Positions 39,679 through 50,300 are shown, counted from the first letter of the stretch. The stretch: DNA of 64,000 nt from Pseudomonas entomophila (GCF_029478665.1 NZ_JARPQB010000004.1:52503-116502), one strand, 5' to 3'. Numbers and translations: made by a program. Notes: generated from the letters alone by a model not told the origin.

Positions 39679-40614
39679 TCAGTCGCTGCGCTCGATGATC
39701 GCCGAACCCCACGACAGGCCGACGCCGAAACCACTGAGCGCCACACGCTTGTGCTGGGAGCCGAGCACGTGTTTCTCCAGCAGCAGCGGAATGCTCGACG
39801 ACACGGTATTGCCGGTTTCGAGCATGTCCTTGACGAATTTCGCCCGGTGCGCGCCGTCGTCGAAACGCTGGGAGACGGCGTCGACGATTGCCGCGCTGCC
39901 CTGGTGCAGGCAGAACAGGTCGATCTGCTCGGCGCGCAGCTGGCTGACATCGAGCAACTGCTGCAGGTGCGCAGGCACCTTGACCAGGGCGAAGTTGTAG
40001 ACCTGACGGCCGTTCATGAAGAACTTGCCATCGGTGGTGCGCAGGTGTTCGGCACCGGCGCCATCGCTGCCGAACAGCGACTTGCCCAACTGCCAGGCAG
40101 CGCCCTCGCCCATCCAGGTCGCGGTGGCGGCATCGCCGAACAGCATGGTGGTGTTACGGTCTTCGGGGTCGACGATCTTCGAATAGGGGTCGGCGGTGAT
40201 CAACAGACCGTTCTTCAGGCCTGCGGCCTCCATGAAGCCTTTCATGGCATACAAGCCATAGACATAGCCGGAGCAACCCAGGGAGACATCGAAGGCCGCG
40301 ACTTGCGTGGACAGGCCCAGCTTGTGCTGGACGATGGCTGCCGTGTGCGGCAAGCCTTCGGCATCACCGTTCTGGGTGACGACGATCACCACGTCGACAC
40401 TGGCCGGATCGAATGCCGGATTGGCGGCGAACAGCGCCTTGGCGGCCTCGACACACAGGTCCGAGGTTTCCTGGGTGCCGTCCTTGCGCGGCAGGAAGGT
40501 CGAACCGATCTTGCCGAAGATGAAATCCTGATCCTTGCCGAATTTCGCGCCCTGGGCGTAGTTGTCTACCCCTTCAGTCGGCAGGTAGCTGGCGATGCTT
40601 TTAATGCCAATCAT
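39679..40614 (-). CDS. 3-oxoacyl-ACP synthase III (KAS III) homologue of the flagellin-glycosylation island
   Basis: A 311-aa KAS III-fold enzyme with the full Cys-His-Asn triad: C114 (SLGCSGY), H237 (LHQGS) and N269 (ETGNTVSSSIP). It is close to FabH in length but sits next to flagellin and glycosyltransferase genes. In P. syringae the third gene of the flagellin glycosylation island is likewise a KAS III homologue. A reasonable inference is that it makes an acyl group for a modified sugar on the filament, but housekeeping fatty-acid synthesis or another acyl condensation cannot be excluded. It has its own promoter region and terminator. Confidence 0.85.
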   Translation of the reverse strand: MIGIKSIASYLPTEGVDNYAQGAKFGKDQDFIFGKIGSTFLPRKDGTQETSDLCVEAAKALFAANPAFDPASVDVVIVVTQNGDAEGLPHTAAIVQHKLGLSTQVAAFDVSLGCSGYVYGLYAMKGFMEAAGLKNGLLITADPYSKIVDPEDRNTTMLFGDAATATWMGEGAAWQLGKSLFGSDGAGAEHLRTTDGKFFMNGRQVYNFALVKVPAHLQQLLDVSQLRAEQIDLFCLHQGSAAIVDAVSQRFDDGAHRAKFVKDMLETGNTVSSSIPLLLEKHVLGSQHKRVALSGFGVGLSWGSAIIERSD

Positions 40615-40741
40615 ATGGCTTCCCGTTCAGTAACAGCGAAGTAGCCACGGCGCCCACAACAGCAAAACGCCAGGGAATCCGGGGGTTTCCGGTCCCTGTG
40701 CGGTTTTTTCGGATGCGCGACGGCGGCTCCAGGTTTTCGAC

Positions 40742-40785
40742 AATATAACAGTGAAGATGCGCGTAGTGACTCTGAAGTCACGCGC
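40742..40785 (-). promoter_or_regulatory. Candidate promoter with operator-like dyad for the KAS III gene
   Basis: On the minus strand a TATATT (-10-like, 40747-40742) lies just downstream of an interrupted dyad, GCGCG..TGACT-N4-AGTCA..CGCGC (40759-40785), which covers the -35 region. The -35 itself is poor. The arrangement suggests a regulated promoter but is only a sequence impression. Confidence 0.35.
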
Positions 40786-40854
40786 AATTTGTCGAATGGC
40801 CAGAAGTACGGCACGAGCGGCCGTACGGAAAGCGCCTTGTCGATGCTCGGCGCT

Positions 40855-40882
40855 GGCGGACTGATCCATCGATCAGTCCGCC
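40855..40882. terminator. Hairpin after the first glycosyltransferase gene
   Basis: A perfect 11-bp stem GGCGGACTGAT / ATCAGTCCGCC with a 6-nt loop, 10 nt after the stop at 40892. It has no T tract on the minus strand, so it may be a Rho-dependent end or an RNA-stabilising hairpin. Confidence 0.55.
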
Positions 40883-40891
40883 GCACGCCCC

Positions 40892-43800
40892 TCAGTCAGG
40901 CAGCCAGGCGCGTCGCCAGGCGTCCAGGCGCTCGCCTTCGAGCAGCCACTGCGAACGCACCGCCGCCTGCAGGGCGTCGCCCAGCGCGGCGGACGCATCA
41001 CGGTCCGACAGGTGCAGGCGAATCGCCTGGAGCCAGTCGCCGGCCTGGTTGTCCACCCGCGACAGCGGCAAGGCATCCCCACCGGTGAAGCCTGGCACCC
41101 GGCTGCAGATCACCGGATGACCGCAGGCGGCATGCTGCAGGATGCGCATGTCGCCGGAGCAGGCGTTGCCCAAAGACTGCGCCATGGGCACGAGCGCCAG
41201 GTCGAGGTTCAAGTCGGCCAGGGCCATGCCGAGCTGATACGGTTCGACCTGCGGACGCACCTCGCTGACAAATGGCCGAAGGTTGGCCGGACACTCACCC
41301 AGCACCACCCATTCGACTTCACCGGCCAATGCCGGAACCACCTCGGCCAACAGCGCATCGTCCTTGCCGGCCTGCCAGCCCAGCCGCGGCAGCGCGCTCA
41401 CGCGCCGCTCGCCCTTCAGTCGCCCCCAGCTGTCCGGCAAGCCCGCTTCCATCACCCGCACATCGTCGTGCTGCCCCTGCAGCAACTCGGCCAGGGCAGG
41501 CGTGGGCACCAGCACCCGGTCGACCTGCATCAGGCCGATGCGCAGGCGCTGCAACCATTGCTCGGCATCGAAGTCGGCCGCCAGCCCCATTTCCGGCAGG
41601 TAGCCATCCAGGTCATAGACCTTGAACGCCTGGGAGAACGCGCTCAGGCGACGCAACGCCAGCAGGCCGGCGTCGTCCAGAGGGCGCTGCAGGACAACGC
41701 TGGTCGGCGCGAAACGCTGCAGTTCCACGGGCGTCAGCAAACCGGTGATCGCGGCACCCTCGGCCTGGCCGCCCTCGCACAACGCCGCCAGCGGATGAAC
41801 CAGGCGCGCTAGCGCCTCGCCCGGCTGCTCGGCCACGCAGGCCAGCACCCTCGTAGCCCTGCCCTGCAACGGATGCCAGCTCAGGTCGTTGCTGTCCAGG
41901 TCGAAGCCCTTGCCGCGCCGCAACGACAAGTTGCTGTTGTACGCCGGGTCATGGGCCAGTTGCGCCAGCCAGCGCGCATACAGCGCATCCTCCTGCTCGG
42001 CGCTGGCGCGAGCCGCCAGCGGCGCCTCCGACAGCAGCCGCGCGTAGGGCGTGAAGACATTCAGGTAACCGGCCTCGCGCAGGCGCAGGCACAGGTCGAC
42101 ATCGATCCAGGGCTCGAGCAGCGGGTCGGTGTCGAAACCACCGGCTTCAAGGAACAGTTCCCGCCGCAGCATCAGGCAACCGCCCCCGACCGCCGAGCAG
42201 TTCTGATCGAAGCCAAGCCGGCCCATGTAGCCTGCGGCCTGGGCCGGCAATCCGCTGAAGGCGCCTGCGGCACTCCCGGCCAGGCCCAGCACCAGGCCGG
42301 CCTGACGCACCACGCCATCGCCGCCGAGCAGCTTGCCCCCCACTGCCCCCACCTCGGCGCGCTGGCCGTGGTTGAGCAACGCCGGCAACCAATCGCCGTC
42401 CAGCACCGCGTTGCGCCCATCGAGCCAGACCAGGTATTCGCCGCGCGCCTCCTGGGCCGCCGCATTGAGCAGGGCCGCCCGCGGCTGGCCGGGCATGAAG
42501 CGCAGCACCTGGAAGCGCCCCTCGCCGATACGCTCGACCATCTCCAGCCACTCCAGCAGGGCGGGATCGTCACTGCCGGGTTCGACCAGCAGCACCTCGT
42601 ACTCGGGATGGGTCGTCTGCGTCAGCAGGCTTTCCAGGCAACGCTGGAACTGCACCAACTGGCCGTCGAGGTGGACCAGGATACTGACCGATGCCTGACG
42701 CGCGTGGCCATAGTCGATGCGATAGCCGCCTTCCTGCGCGATCACCGCAGCCTGCGCATAGCCGCGCATATCCAGGTGCTGTTCGATGACCAGGCGCTCA
42801 TCGCCAGCTACCTGCGCCTGCCCGGCCTGGGCAATCAGCAGCGGCTCGGCGACATGCCCCACGCACCCCAACCCCTGCTCGCAGAGCAAGCCGAGCTGGT
42901 AGCCCAGCTCGAAGGCCAGACCATGCCCTTCCTTGAAACCACCCGCTTGCAGCAGCGCATCGCGACGGTAGAGCCAATGCCGGGACAGCCCCGCGGGATT
43001 GGCCAACAGCAAGTCCAGGTTCAGGTCCGGGCGCAAGGCGATATCGACCACGCCGTCGGCTTGGCGCAGGGCTTCGTCGCCGTAGACCGCCAGGCAGCCC
43101 GGCGGGGCATCGAGCAGGTTCACCGCCATCGCCAGCAGGCCACTGGCGATGAAGGTCTCGCCCGCCTCGACCAGCATGCACCAGTCCCCCGTGCTTCGCT
43201 CCAGCACGGCATTGATCGCCGGCAGCGGCTGGCGTGGATCACAGGCCAGCCACTGGACATTGACGCGGCCGGGGTCGCGCTCGCCCAGCACGTGCACCTG
43301 AAGATTGCGGTACAAGCCACGGTCAAGGCTTTCCAAGGTGTGCAGCAAGCCTGCCTGGTCACCCCGATCGAGCACCAACAGCGAAAGGCTCGGCGCCTGC
43401 GGTCCGGCCAGGCATTCGCTCAGGCGCGTCAGTTGTCCAGGCCGAGGGTAGCGCTGACGCAGCCAGTCGAGCATGCCGCGCCGATTGCCGGCCGCCTCGC
43501 GACTGGCGGCCGCCTGGGTCTTGGCGATGAAGGTGTCCAGTTGCTGCCAGAACGACGCCGTGCGCTCCACATAGCGCGGCAAGGCGCCGCCGACGCTCGC
43601 CCGGGCCAACTCGAGCGCATCGGGCTGGTCGAACATGGCGAAACCGACACTGCCGAAGAAGCTGGTGTCGAGCACCTGCTGATCCACCCCGTACCCCGGC
43701 ATGAAGATCACCGGGCAACCGCACAGCGCGGCGATCACGCAGGTCATGGACCATTCGTAGGTGTACAGCACCTCGGCCCGGCGGAACACCTCGGCCAGTT

Positions 43801-44428
43801 CCGGCAAGGTCAAGGCATTGGCCACGCGCAGCAGCTGGATATCGGCGGGCAGCTGCGTGTAGTCGATCTGCTCGAGCGGGTGCCTGTTCTGGTAGAGGTA
43901 GGCGCCTTCGCGCACGGTGCCCGGTGGCGCGGCGGTGAACAGCGAGATGTCGAGGGCCGGCAGGCACAGCAGGTCGACGTTGACATCGCCACGCGCCTCG
44001 GCCAGGCGCTCGGCGTAATAGAAGATCAGGTCGTCGGCCGTCGCCTCCATGCCCTTGCCGGTGATGAAGCTTTCGAAGTTCAGCATGTAGCGCGCCACCA
44101 CCGAACAACCGAGCGGGTTGCCGCTGGTCACCTCGGGGTAGATCGCGATCGGCACCTTGCCCTGCGCCAGGTGGCGCTGGACGACCAGCGGATCGTGCAA
44201 GGGCGTCTTCAGGTCCGGGTTGACCACATCGGTGCCGCAGATGTAAGCCTCGCGCCCACTGAGGTTGAGCATGTGGCAGAGGTAGTGCATCGAGACGATG
44301 CCGGAGGAGGTGTCGCGGTAGGCGGGCGCAAGGAGGTAGTAAGGGTGCTCCGGCTTGGCAAACATCAGCCGCAGGCGTGTCAACGCCTGTTCGAGTGAAT
44401 GAGCATCCAGCTGCGCAGCGTTCGACAT
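40892..44428 (-). CDS. Large multidomain glycosyltransferase (probable flagellin glycosylation), gene 3 of island
   Basis: A 1178-aa soluble protein with a modular build: an N-terminal domain (about 1-315) of GT-B-like appearance, two GT2-like modules (about 350-540 with DWCMLVEAGETF; about 590-800 with ARGEYLVWLDG and DVDLCLRLREAGYL), and a C-terminal GT4-like module (about 890-1178 with GEVEWVVLGECPANLRPFV, HAACGHPVICSRVPGF). The C-terminus is paralogous to that of the gene at 47349. Giant transferases between flgL and fliC are the flagellin O-glycosylating enzymes (Fgt type) in P. syringae and P. aeruginosa. Sugar and acceptor here are inferred from position. Confidence 0.85.
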   Translation of the reverse strand: MSNAAQLDAHSLEQALTRLRLMFAKPEHPYYLLAPAYRDTSSGIVSMHYLCHMLNLSGREAYICGTDVVNPDLKTPLHDPLVVQRHLAQGKVPIAIYPEVTSGNPLGCSVVARYMLNFESFITGKGMEATADDLIFYYAERLAEARGDVNVDLLCLPALDISLFTAAPPGTVREGAYLYQNRHPLEQIDYTQLPADIQLLRVANALTLPELAEVFRRAEVLYTYEWSMTCVIAALCGCPVIFMPGYGVDQQVLDTSFFGSVGFAMFDQPDALELARASVGGALPRYVERTASFWQQLDTFIAKTQAAASREAAGNRRGMLDWLRQRYPRPGQLTRLSECLAGPQAPSLSLLVLDRGDQAGLLHTLESLDRGLYRNLQVHVLGERDPGRVNVQWLACDPRQPLPAINAVLERSTGDWCMLVEAGETFIASGLLAMAVNLLDAPPGCLAVYGDEALRQADGVVDIALRPDLNLDLLLANPAGLSRHWLYRRDALLQAGGFKEGHGLAFELGYQLGLLCEQGLGCVGHVAEPLLIAQAGQAQVAGDERLVIEQHLDMRGYAQAAVIAQEGGYRIDYGHARQASVSILVHLDGQLVQFQRCLESLLTQTTHPEYEVLLVEPGSDDPALLEWLEMVERIGEGRFQVLRFMPGQPRAALLNAAAQEARGEYLVWLDGRNAVLDGDWLPALLNHGQRAEVGAVGGKLLGGDGVVRQAGLVLGLAGSAAGAFSGLPAQAAGYMGRLGFDQNCSAVGGGCLMLRRELFLEAGGFDTDPLLEPWIDVDLCLRLREAGYLNVFTPYARLLSEAPLAARASAEQEDALYARWLAQLAHDPAYNSNLSLRRGKGFDLDSNDLSWHPLQGRATRVLACVAEQPGEALARLVHPLAALCEGGQAEGAAITGLLTPVELQRFAPTSVVLQRPLDDAGLLALRRLSAFSQAFKVYDLDGYLPEMGLAADFDAEQWLQRLRIGLMQVDRVLVPTPALAELLQGQHDDVRVMEAGLPDSWGRLKGERRVSALPRLGWQAGKDDALLAEVVPALAGEVEWVVLGECPANLRPFVSEVRPQVEPYQLGMALADLNLDLALVPMAQSLGNACSGDMRILQHAACGHPVICSRVPGFTGGDALPLSRVDNQAGDWLQAIRLHLSDRDASAALGDALQAAVRSQWLLEGERLDAWRRAWLPD

Positions 44429-44450
44429 CGGGTACGGACTCCAGGATCAG

Positions 44451-44466
44451 GGCAAGCGGGGCGCCA
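44451..44466 (-). promoter_or_regulatory. Sigma-54-like element before the glycosyltransferase gene at 40892-44428
   Basis: Minus strand TGGCGC-CCCGC-TTGCC has the GG-N10-GC spacing. It would start transcription only about 12 nt before the ATG and within the presumed ribosome site (GGAG near 44442), which counts against it unless translation starts later. Confidence 0.35.
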
Positions 44467-44498
44467 TCTGTGCGGCCTGACCGCACCTGCGGCGCCCT

Positions 44499-44512
44499 GT
44501 CAATAATTTGCC
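44499..44512 (+). promoter_or_regulatory. FleQ-box-like sequence upstream of the glycosyltransferase gene
   Basis: GTCAATAATTTGCC matches 12 of 14 bases of the FleQ-binding consensus GTCANTAAATTGAC (known from P. aeruginosa). It lies 71 nt before the ATG at 44428. Regulation by FleQ/c-di-GMP is inferred. Confidence 0.5.
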
Positions 44513-44521
44513 GGCATCAAT

Positions 44522-44551
44522 GAAAAAGCCGGGCTGAGCCCGGCTTTTTTG
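44522..44551. terminator. Bidirectional terminator after the second glycosyltransferase gene
   Basis: AAAAAGCCGGGC-TGA-GCCCGGCTTTTTT: a strong symmetric stem with A and T tracts, 15 nt after the stop at 44567. It separates this gene from the next transferase, which therefore likely needs its own promoter. Confidence 0.93.
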
Positions 44552-44566
44552 CAATTAGCGCGCCAT

Positions 44567-47323
44567 TCAATCCAGCTGCGCCAACCATTGCGGTCCTGCG
44601 GCCCGATCGCTATCGCTCACCGGCTGATCCAGGCGCACGAGGCCCTGGAACGCCGCTGGCCAGCGCTCGGCCAGCGCTGGTGCCAGGCCCGCCGCTTCAG
44701 CCGGCAGGCCGCTGGCGAGCAGTTGCGCGCGCGGGGTCCACACCACCATCAAGCCGAGTTGGCTGACGGCCAGGCACAGGTCGATGCCCGAGGCCTGCAC
44801 GCCACCACAGTGCTCGAGCGCTTCGCGGCTGAGCATCAGGCACTCATCGGAAACCGCCGGGCAACTGCGCACCGACAACGGCCATTGCGCCTTGGCGACC
44901 TGCTCGAACGAAAGTCGCTGCCATGGGGCATGCACCTGCGGGCCGGCGAGCAATTCATAACCGCCATGCACCAGCGTGCCGTCAGCCGCCCAGAGGCTCG
45001 CACCGACCACACCGACTTCCGGGCGCTGCGCCTCGTTGAGCAACGATTCGATCCATGCCGGGGTGATCACCTGGCAACGCTCCGACAGCAGCACCAGGTA
45101 GTCGCCCCGGGCCTGGGTGGCCGCCTGGTCGAGCAGTTGCGCCCGGGAGGCACCGGCCTCGCCAGCCACCAGGCGCAGACGGCTGCCGAAGGCCTGGGCC
45201 ACCTCGGCCAGCGCCTCGGCCTGCTGCCCCGGTAGCGCCAGCAGCACCTCGTAGCGCGGGTAGCGCGTGCGCTGGAAGATGCCGGCCAGGCAGGCCTGCA
45301 GCCGCGCCTGGTCGCCCTCGCCCACCAGCAGGATGCTGACCAGCGGCGTGGCGCTGTGGCGGAAGTCGATGGTCAGCCCGGCAGCCCCCTGCTCACTGAT
45401 CTGGGCGCGATAGCCCAACTGGGTTAGGTGTCGGTTGAGCACCTTCTGCGCTTCCTCGACGAGCGCCGGCGCAGGCTGCTGGCTGATCACCAGGTACTCG
45501 TCCATGTGCGCCAGGCTGCCCGCGCCGTGCTTCTCGACCAGGCGCAGCAACAGGTCGTATTCCAGCGCATGGCGATTGGACTCGCTGTACCCGTCCAGGT
45601 CGAGCACCGCCTGGCGACGCACCAGCCAATGCCGGGACATCAACCCGGGCTGGCTGCGCAGCAGGTCCAGGTCGCTGCCCGGGCGGCGCGCCACCAGCAG
45701 GCGCCCTTCGTCGTCACGCTGGACTTCGTCGGCGGCGATGGCCTGGCAGGCTGGCGCCTGGGCAAGCTCGACCGACAGGCGCAGCAGGCCGCCGGCCAGC
45801 AGCACGTCGCCCGCCTCGAGCAGCATCAGCCACTCGCTCGGCAATTGCCGCACGACCTGGTTCAGGTGCGTTGCCCAGTTGCCCTCGGTGACCTGGATGA
45901 AATGCAGGGTATCGCGCGGCGTGGTGATCGCCGGTGGCTTGCCTGCCTTGAGCACGACCAGCTTGAAGTTGCGAACGCCACTGGCCAGCAAGCTGTCGAA
46001 CGTCGTCTGCAGGGCCAGGTCATCGTGTTCCAGGTCAAGCACGACGAAGGCGATCTGCGGCGCCGGGTGGCTGGCCAGATGCTCCAGCACCCGCTGGCGC
46101 GCGGCGTCGTCCGGCGTGGCCGCGTCGATGGCGGCGAGCACGCGCCCCGACGGCGTCCCGCCCAGTTGATCGCGCGTATCGCTGCCGGGCACCTCGCCCA
46201 GGCGTGCCATCCAGTCGCCCAGCTCGCGGGCCTGATTGGCATTGTCGTCGGCGGTCAGCGTCGACGCCAGGCGCCGGCACGCTTCGAGATTGAACAGCCC
46301 CAGGCGCATTGCCTGCCAGTAGCGCAGCTGCAGCGTCTCGGCGGTGTCGTTGGGGTGCACGATCAACAGGTCGCGCTGGCGAACCCAGGCGCCTTCCAGC
46401 GCATGCTGGTGGCGCGCGCCGGTCGGCCAGGCGTGGCAGAGGAATTCCAGCTCGTTCAGGCGCTCGAACAGCGGGCCATTGTAATAAGGCATCTGCACGC
46501 ACTGGCGTGGCTCGAACGCGCGCTCCGGCGCGTCGCTGATGCTTTTCCACGGCGAGGTGAACAGCAACGGCAGCGTCCCTTGGCACCAGGTGTCGCGCAC
46601 GAAGCGATTGAGCGCGGTAAAGCCGTCGTCACCGGCAAAGGCCCCCTGCTGCTCGCCATCCCACTGGCGCAGAATCCGCACCACCTGCACCAGGCGCTCT
46701 TCGCGCTCGGCCTGGGCCAGGGTGTCTGGCAGCGCCTCGCAGACCACGTCGGTCTGGTCGAGGTGGGCGACCTCGCCCTGCAGCAGGATCGCGCAGGCCA
46801 GGGCCACACGCCACCCGGCAGGGTCCAGGCCTTGCGGCAACCCGGCCAGCGCCGCCTGCAGGGTCGAGACGCGCAGCACCGCGCGCCAGGCCTGTTGCTC
46901 GGCGTTGGCATAGTGGCGCAGACGCTCCAGCACGCCCTGCCCGGCCAGTGCGGCGAACGGCGTGCCGACCTGGTGATAGCTCAGCTCACCGTTGCCGACC
47001 GCATAGGCCAGGGCATGCCCCTGCGCGGCCACGGCCCGCGGCTGGGCCTGCAGGCAGCGGGCGGCGTTGTCCAGCGCAGCCGCCAGGACGAAGTCGGCAT
47101 CCAGGGCCAGGCACACGAACGGCGTACCGACCTGCGCCACGGCCAATGCCAGGCGCTCGCCCAGCTGCGCGACCGATTCGCTGCCCTGCACCGACTCCAG
47201 GCCAAGGCAAGGCACGCCGGCCCGACGATAGTAGTGGAGCGCGCGGGCGCGGTGATCGGCCTGGTCGTGCCCCAGCAGGACAACGGTCACTTCGTTACGC
47301 GAGCCGATTGCAGTTTCGCTCAT
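44567..47323 (-). CDS. Large glycosyltransferase-like protein, gene 2 of island
   Basis: A 918-aa protein sharing modules with its two neighbours: EWLMLLEAGDVLLAGGLL near 495 and a GT2-like module from about 660 (LVSILLVGEGDQARLQACL, YEVLLALPG, ARGDYLVLLS). In that last module the usual Asp is replaced by Ser-Glu-Arg, so it may be inactive. It lacks the C-terminal GT4-like module of the other two. The N-terminus (VTVVLLGHDQADHRARALHYYRRAG) is GT2-like. It follows the 1191-aa gene by 25 nt. Role in flagellin glycosylation is by context. Confidence 0.8.
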   Translation of the reverse strand: MSETAIGSRNEVTVVLLGHDQADHRARALHYYRRAGVPCLGLESVQGSESVAQLGERLALAVAQVGTPFVCLALDADFVLAAALDNAARCLQAQPRAVAAQGHALAYAVGNGELSYHQVGTPFAALAGQGVLERLRHYANAEQQAWRAVLRVSTLQAALAGLPQGLDPAGWRVALACAILLQGEVAHLDQTDVVCEALPDTLAQAEREERLVQVVRILRQWDGEQQGAFAGDDGFTALNRFVRDTWCQGTLPLLFTSPWKSISDAPERAFEPRQCVQMPYYNGPLFERLNELEFLCHAWPTGARHQHALEGAWVRQRDLLIVHPNDTAETLQLRYWQAMRLGLFNLEACRRLASTLTADDNANQARELGDWMARLGEVPGSDTRDQLGGTPSGRVLAAIDAATPDDAARQRVLEHLASHPAPQIAFVVLDLEHDDLALQTTFDSLLASGVRNFKLVVLKAGKPPAITTPRDTLHFIQVTEGNWATHLNQVVRQLPSEWLMLLEAGDVLLAGGLLRLSVELAQAPACQAIAADEVQRDDEGRLLVARRPGSDLDLLRSQPGLMSRHWLVRRQAVLDLDGYSESNRHALEYDLLLRLVEKHGAGSLAHMDEYLVISQQPAPALVEEAQKVLNRHLTQLGYRAQISEQGAAGLTIDFRHSATPLVSILLVGEGDQARLQACLAGIFQRTRYPRYEVLLALPGQQAEALAEVAQAFGSRLRLVAGEAGASRAQLLDQAATQARGDYLVLLSERCQVITPAWIESLLNEAQRPEVGVVGASLWAADGTLVHGGYELLAGPQVHAPWQRLSFEQVAKAQWPLSVRSCPAVSDECLMLSREALEHCGGVQASGIDLCLAVSQLGLMVVWTPRAQLLASGLPAEAAGLAPALAERWPAAFQGLVRLDQPVSDSDRAAGPQWLAQLD

Positions 47324-47348
47324 AAGGCACCTGTTCAGATTGTCGGTT

Positions 47349-50300
47349 TCAGTCAGCCAGCCAGGCGTTGGCCCAGTGCTGCAGATGGTGTTCGTTCAGT
47401 ACGTAGTCGCGCAGCACGGCTTCGCGCAGCGCGTCCCCTTGACGGTAGCTGGCCAGTGGATCGCTCAGGTGCATGCGGATCGCCTCCAGCCATTGCTCGG
47501 TGGTGTTTTCGCGCACCCGGGTGCACGGCAGGTAGCCGGCATAGGCCTTGGTGTCGGTGCAGATCACCGGGAAACCGCACGCGCCGTACTCGAGCAGGCG
47601 CAGGTTGCTCTTGCAGTCGTTGAACAGGTTCTGCTCCAGCGGCGCCAGCGCCAGGTCGAGGTTGAGGCCGGCCAGCTTGCGCGGATACTCGGTGAACGAG
47701 ATGCCCGCGTGGAACTCCTTGACGTAGGGCCGCAGGATCTCCGGGCACATGCCGAAGAACACCCAGTCGACCTCCCCGGCCAGGGTCTTGATCACTTCCA
47801 GCAGCAGTTCCAGGTCGCCGCGGTGGCTGGTGCCGCCCGCCCAGCCGACCCGTGGCCGCGCACTGCTCTGGCGCTGGCTGACCAGCCCCGTCCACAACGG
47901 CGCGGCGAGCATGTTGGGCACCACGCGGATGTCCTGGTGCATGCTCGACAGGGCGTCGGCCAACGGCTCGGTGGACACCACGACCCGGTCGCACAGGGAA
48001 ATGGCGCGGCCCACCAGTTCACGTATGTTGCTCGGCATGTTGCGCGCGTGGTCGTTCTTCTTCGGCGGCTCGATGATGTAGTCATCCAGCTCGTAGATGC
48101 GCCGCGCATTGGAGAAGCGCTTGTACTGCTCGATATCCTTGACGTTCGCCGGCGTGTAGCGGCACTGCAGGATCATCACGTCAGGCTTTTCCCGCTCGAG
48201 CTCGACCAGCCCCGGGGCGCTGAAGTCGATTCGCCCCTGGATCCATCCCCCCTGCTCCAGGTCGGTGAACGGCTGGACCACACGATATTGCCCGGTCGCG
48301 TTGGTGCTGCTGGGCAGCGCCAGTACCGACGGCATGGCGCGGGCGATGAACGGGTCCCAGCCACCGCGCAGGCCCGGCTCGAAATTGAAGTTCGGCAGTT
48401 TCAGGCTGAGGTGGCGGTTGTAGGCCGGGTCGAGCGCGATCCACGCCATCCAGCGCTCGTGCAGCAGGTCGCGGTCGGCTTGCAGGTCCGGCTTCGTGGC
48501 CTGCTCGACCGCGGGCACCGGCAGGCGGGCCACACGCGAGAACGGCGTCCACACCGAGAGGTAGCCCGCCGTGCGCGCGCGCAGGCACAGGTCGGCATCG
48601 AACAGCGAGCCTTGCAGGTTGGCCACGTCCAGCCCACCCAGCTCGGCGAACAGGTCACGCCGCACCAGCAGGCAGTCGAGGCTCAGCGCACTCCAGTTCT
48701 GCACCAGGCGCAGGCGGTTCATGTAGCCGTCCGCGCTGGTTGCACAACCAAGGAACGGGCTGCCTGCCGTCCCTTGCATGCCCAGCACCAGGCCAGCGGA
48801 AACGATCGTGCCTTTGTCGTCGAACAGCTTGGGGCCGACCAGGCCGACTTCCGGGCGCTGTCCCAGGTGCATCAATTCGACCAGCCACTGGTCATCGAAC
48901 AGCACACAGCCGGCATCCAGCAGCAGCAGGTAATCACCGCGAGCCTGCAGGCTGGCTTCGTTGAGGCTCTGGGCCTGCCCCTGGGCGGCCACCTCGACCA
49001 CCCGCAGCTGCTCGCTGCCCAACCCTTGCAACCCGGCCAGCCAGCCACGCACCTCGGCCGAGGTGTCGGCACTGGCGATCAGCAGCACTTCGAAGTCGCG
49101 GTAAGCCGTGTTCGTGAGCAGCGACTCGACGCAGCGTGTCAGCACCGCCAGGTCGGCACCGGCATGGATGAGGATCGACACACCGGCGGCCTGCGCATGG
49201 TGATAGGTGACCCGGGTCATCATGCTGCCTTCGATGCCGGACACCTGGGCCTCCACGCCCAGGCGCCGCAGGTGGGCCTCCAGCACGCGAGGCGCCTGGG
49301 CATGCCCGCTCGGCTCGGCGAGCCAGTCGGCATAGCGGTGCTGGCACTGCACGAGCACTTCGGCGATATGGTCCACCACCTGCAGGCCATGGGCCTCGAC
49401 CAACCGCCACAGCAGGTCGTGGGGCGCCAGGCCGTCGAAGCCCACGTCGAAACCACCCTGCTCGCGCAGCGCCGCGCATTTGAACGCCAGCAGGCGACCG
49501 ACGTAGGGCAGGCTGCGCATCAGGTCGAGGTTGAAATCCGGCTTGAAGATCGGCGCCGAGGGCGCGAGGTTGTCGTTGCTGCCCTCATCGAGGTACAGGC
49601 ACAGGCCCTCGCCCCGTAGCGCCATGCGCTCGGCCATGATCACCAGGGCGTGGGTGTGCAGGCGATCGCCCGCTTGCAACAGGAATAGCCAATCAGCCTG
49701 GCCATCAGCGGTGAGCCACTGGTTGAGCAGGTCGAAACCGGCGCCGCGACGCGTCAGGTAGCGCACGTTGTCCCGCACCAGCGGCTCGAAGCCCTCGGGC
49801 GCGAGCACCAGGATGCAGCGGGCCGGGAAGGATTGCTGGGCGAGGCTGTCCAACGTCACGCGCAAGGCTTTTTCATCGCCGTCCCGGCACGACACCACCG
49901 CCGCGATACGCGGCTGGGTGGGCCATTGTTCGATGCGCTTGGGCAGCAGGCGCTCCTGCCCCGCGGACAGCCGACGGTACTCCAGCCACTCGGCGTACAG
50001 CTCGTCGAAACTCAAGCTGAGGGTGCCGACCTGCTGGTTGAAGTTGGCCATCTGCGCGGTGAACAGTCGGCGAAGGTCGAGCTCGTCCCATTTCTGCCCA
50101 GGGTCGGCGACATAGTCGGCCAACGGCAGGTAACGCACCCAGCCTTCGGCCGGCGCGGCCTCGCCGGTACGCCCCTGGAGCATCTGCAGCAGCCAGTCGG
50201 TCTCGGCATCGAACACCTTGACCATGCTGCTCTGGTGGCTCAAGCGCCCTGGGTGCACGCGCTCCAGGCTCAAGACCTGGTCCAGGCTGCACAAGTGCCC

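Noticed and set aside
41873..49619. Plus-strand open frames of 731-841 codons opposite the glycosyltransferases
   Set aside because: Same codon-bias shadow effect; translations lack any recognisable family and run opposite well-supported domains.
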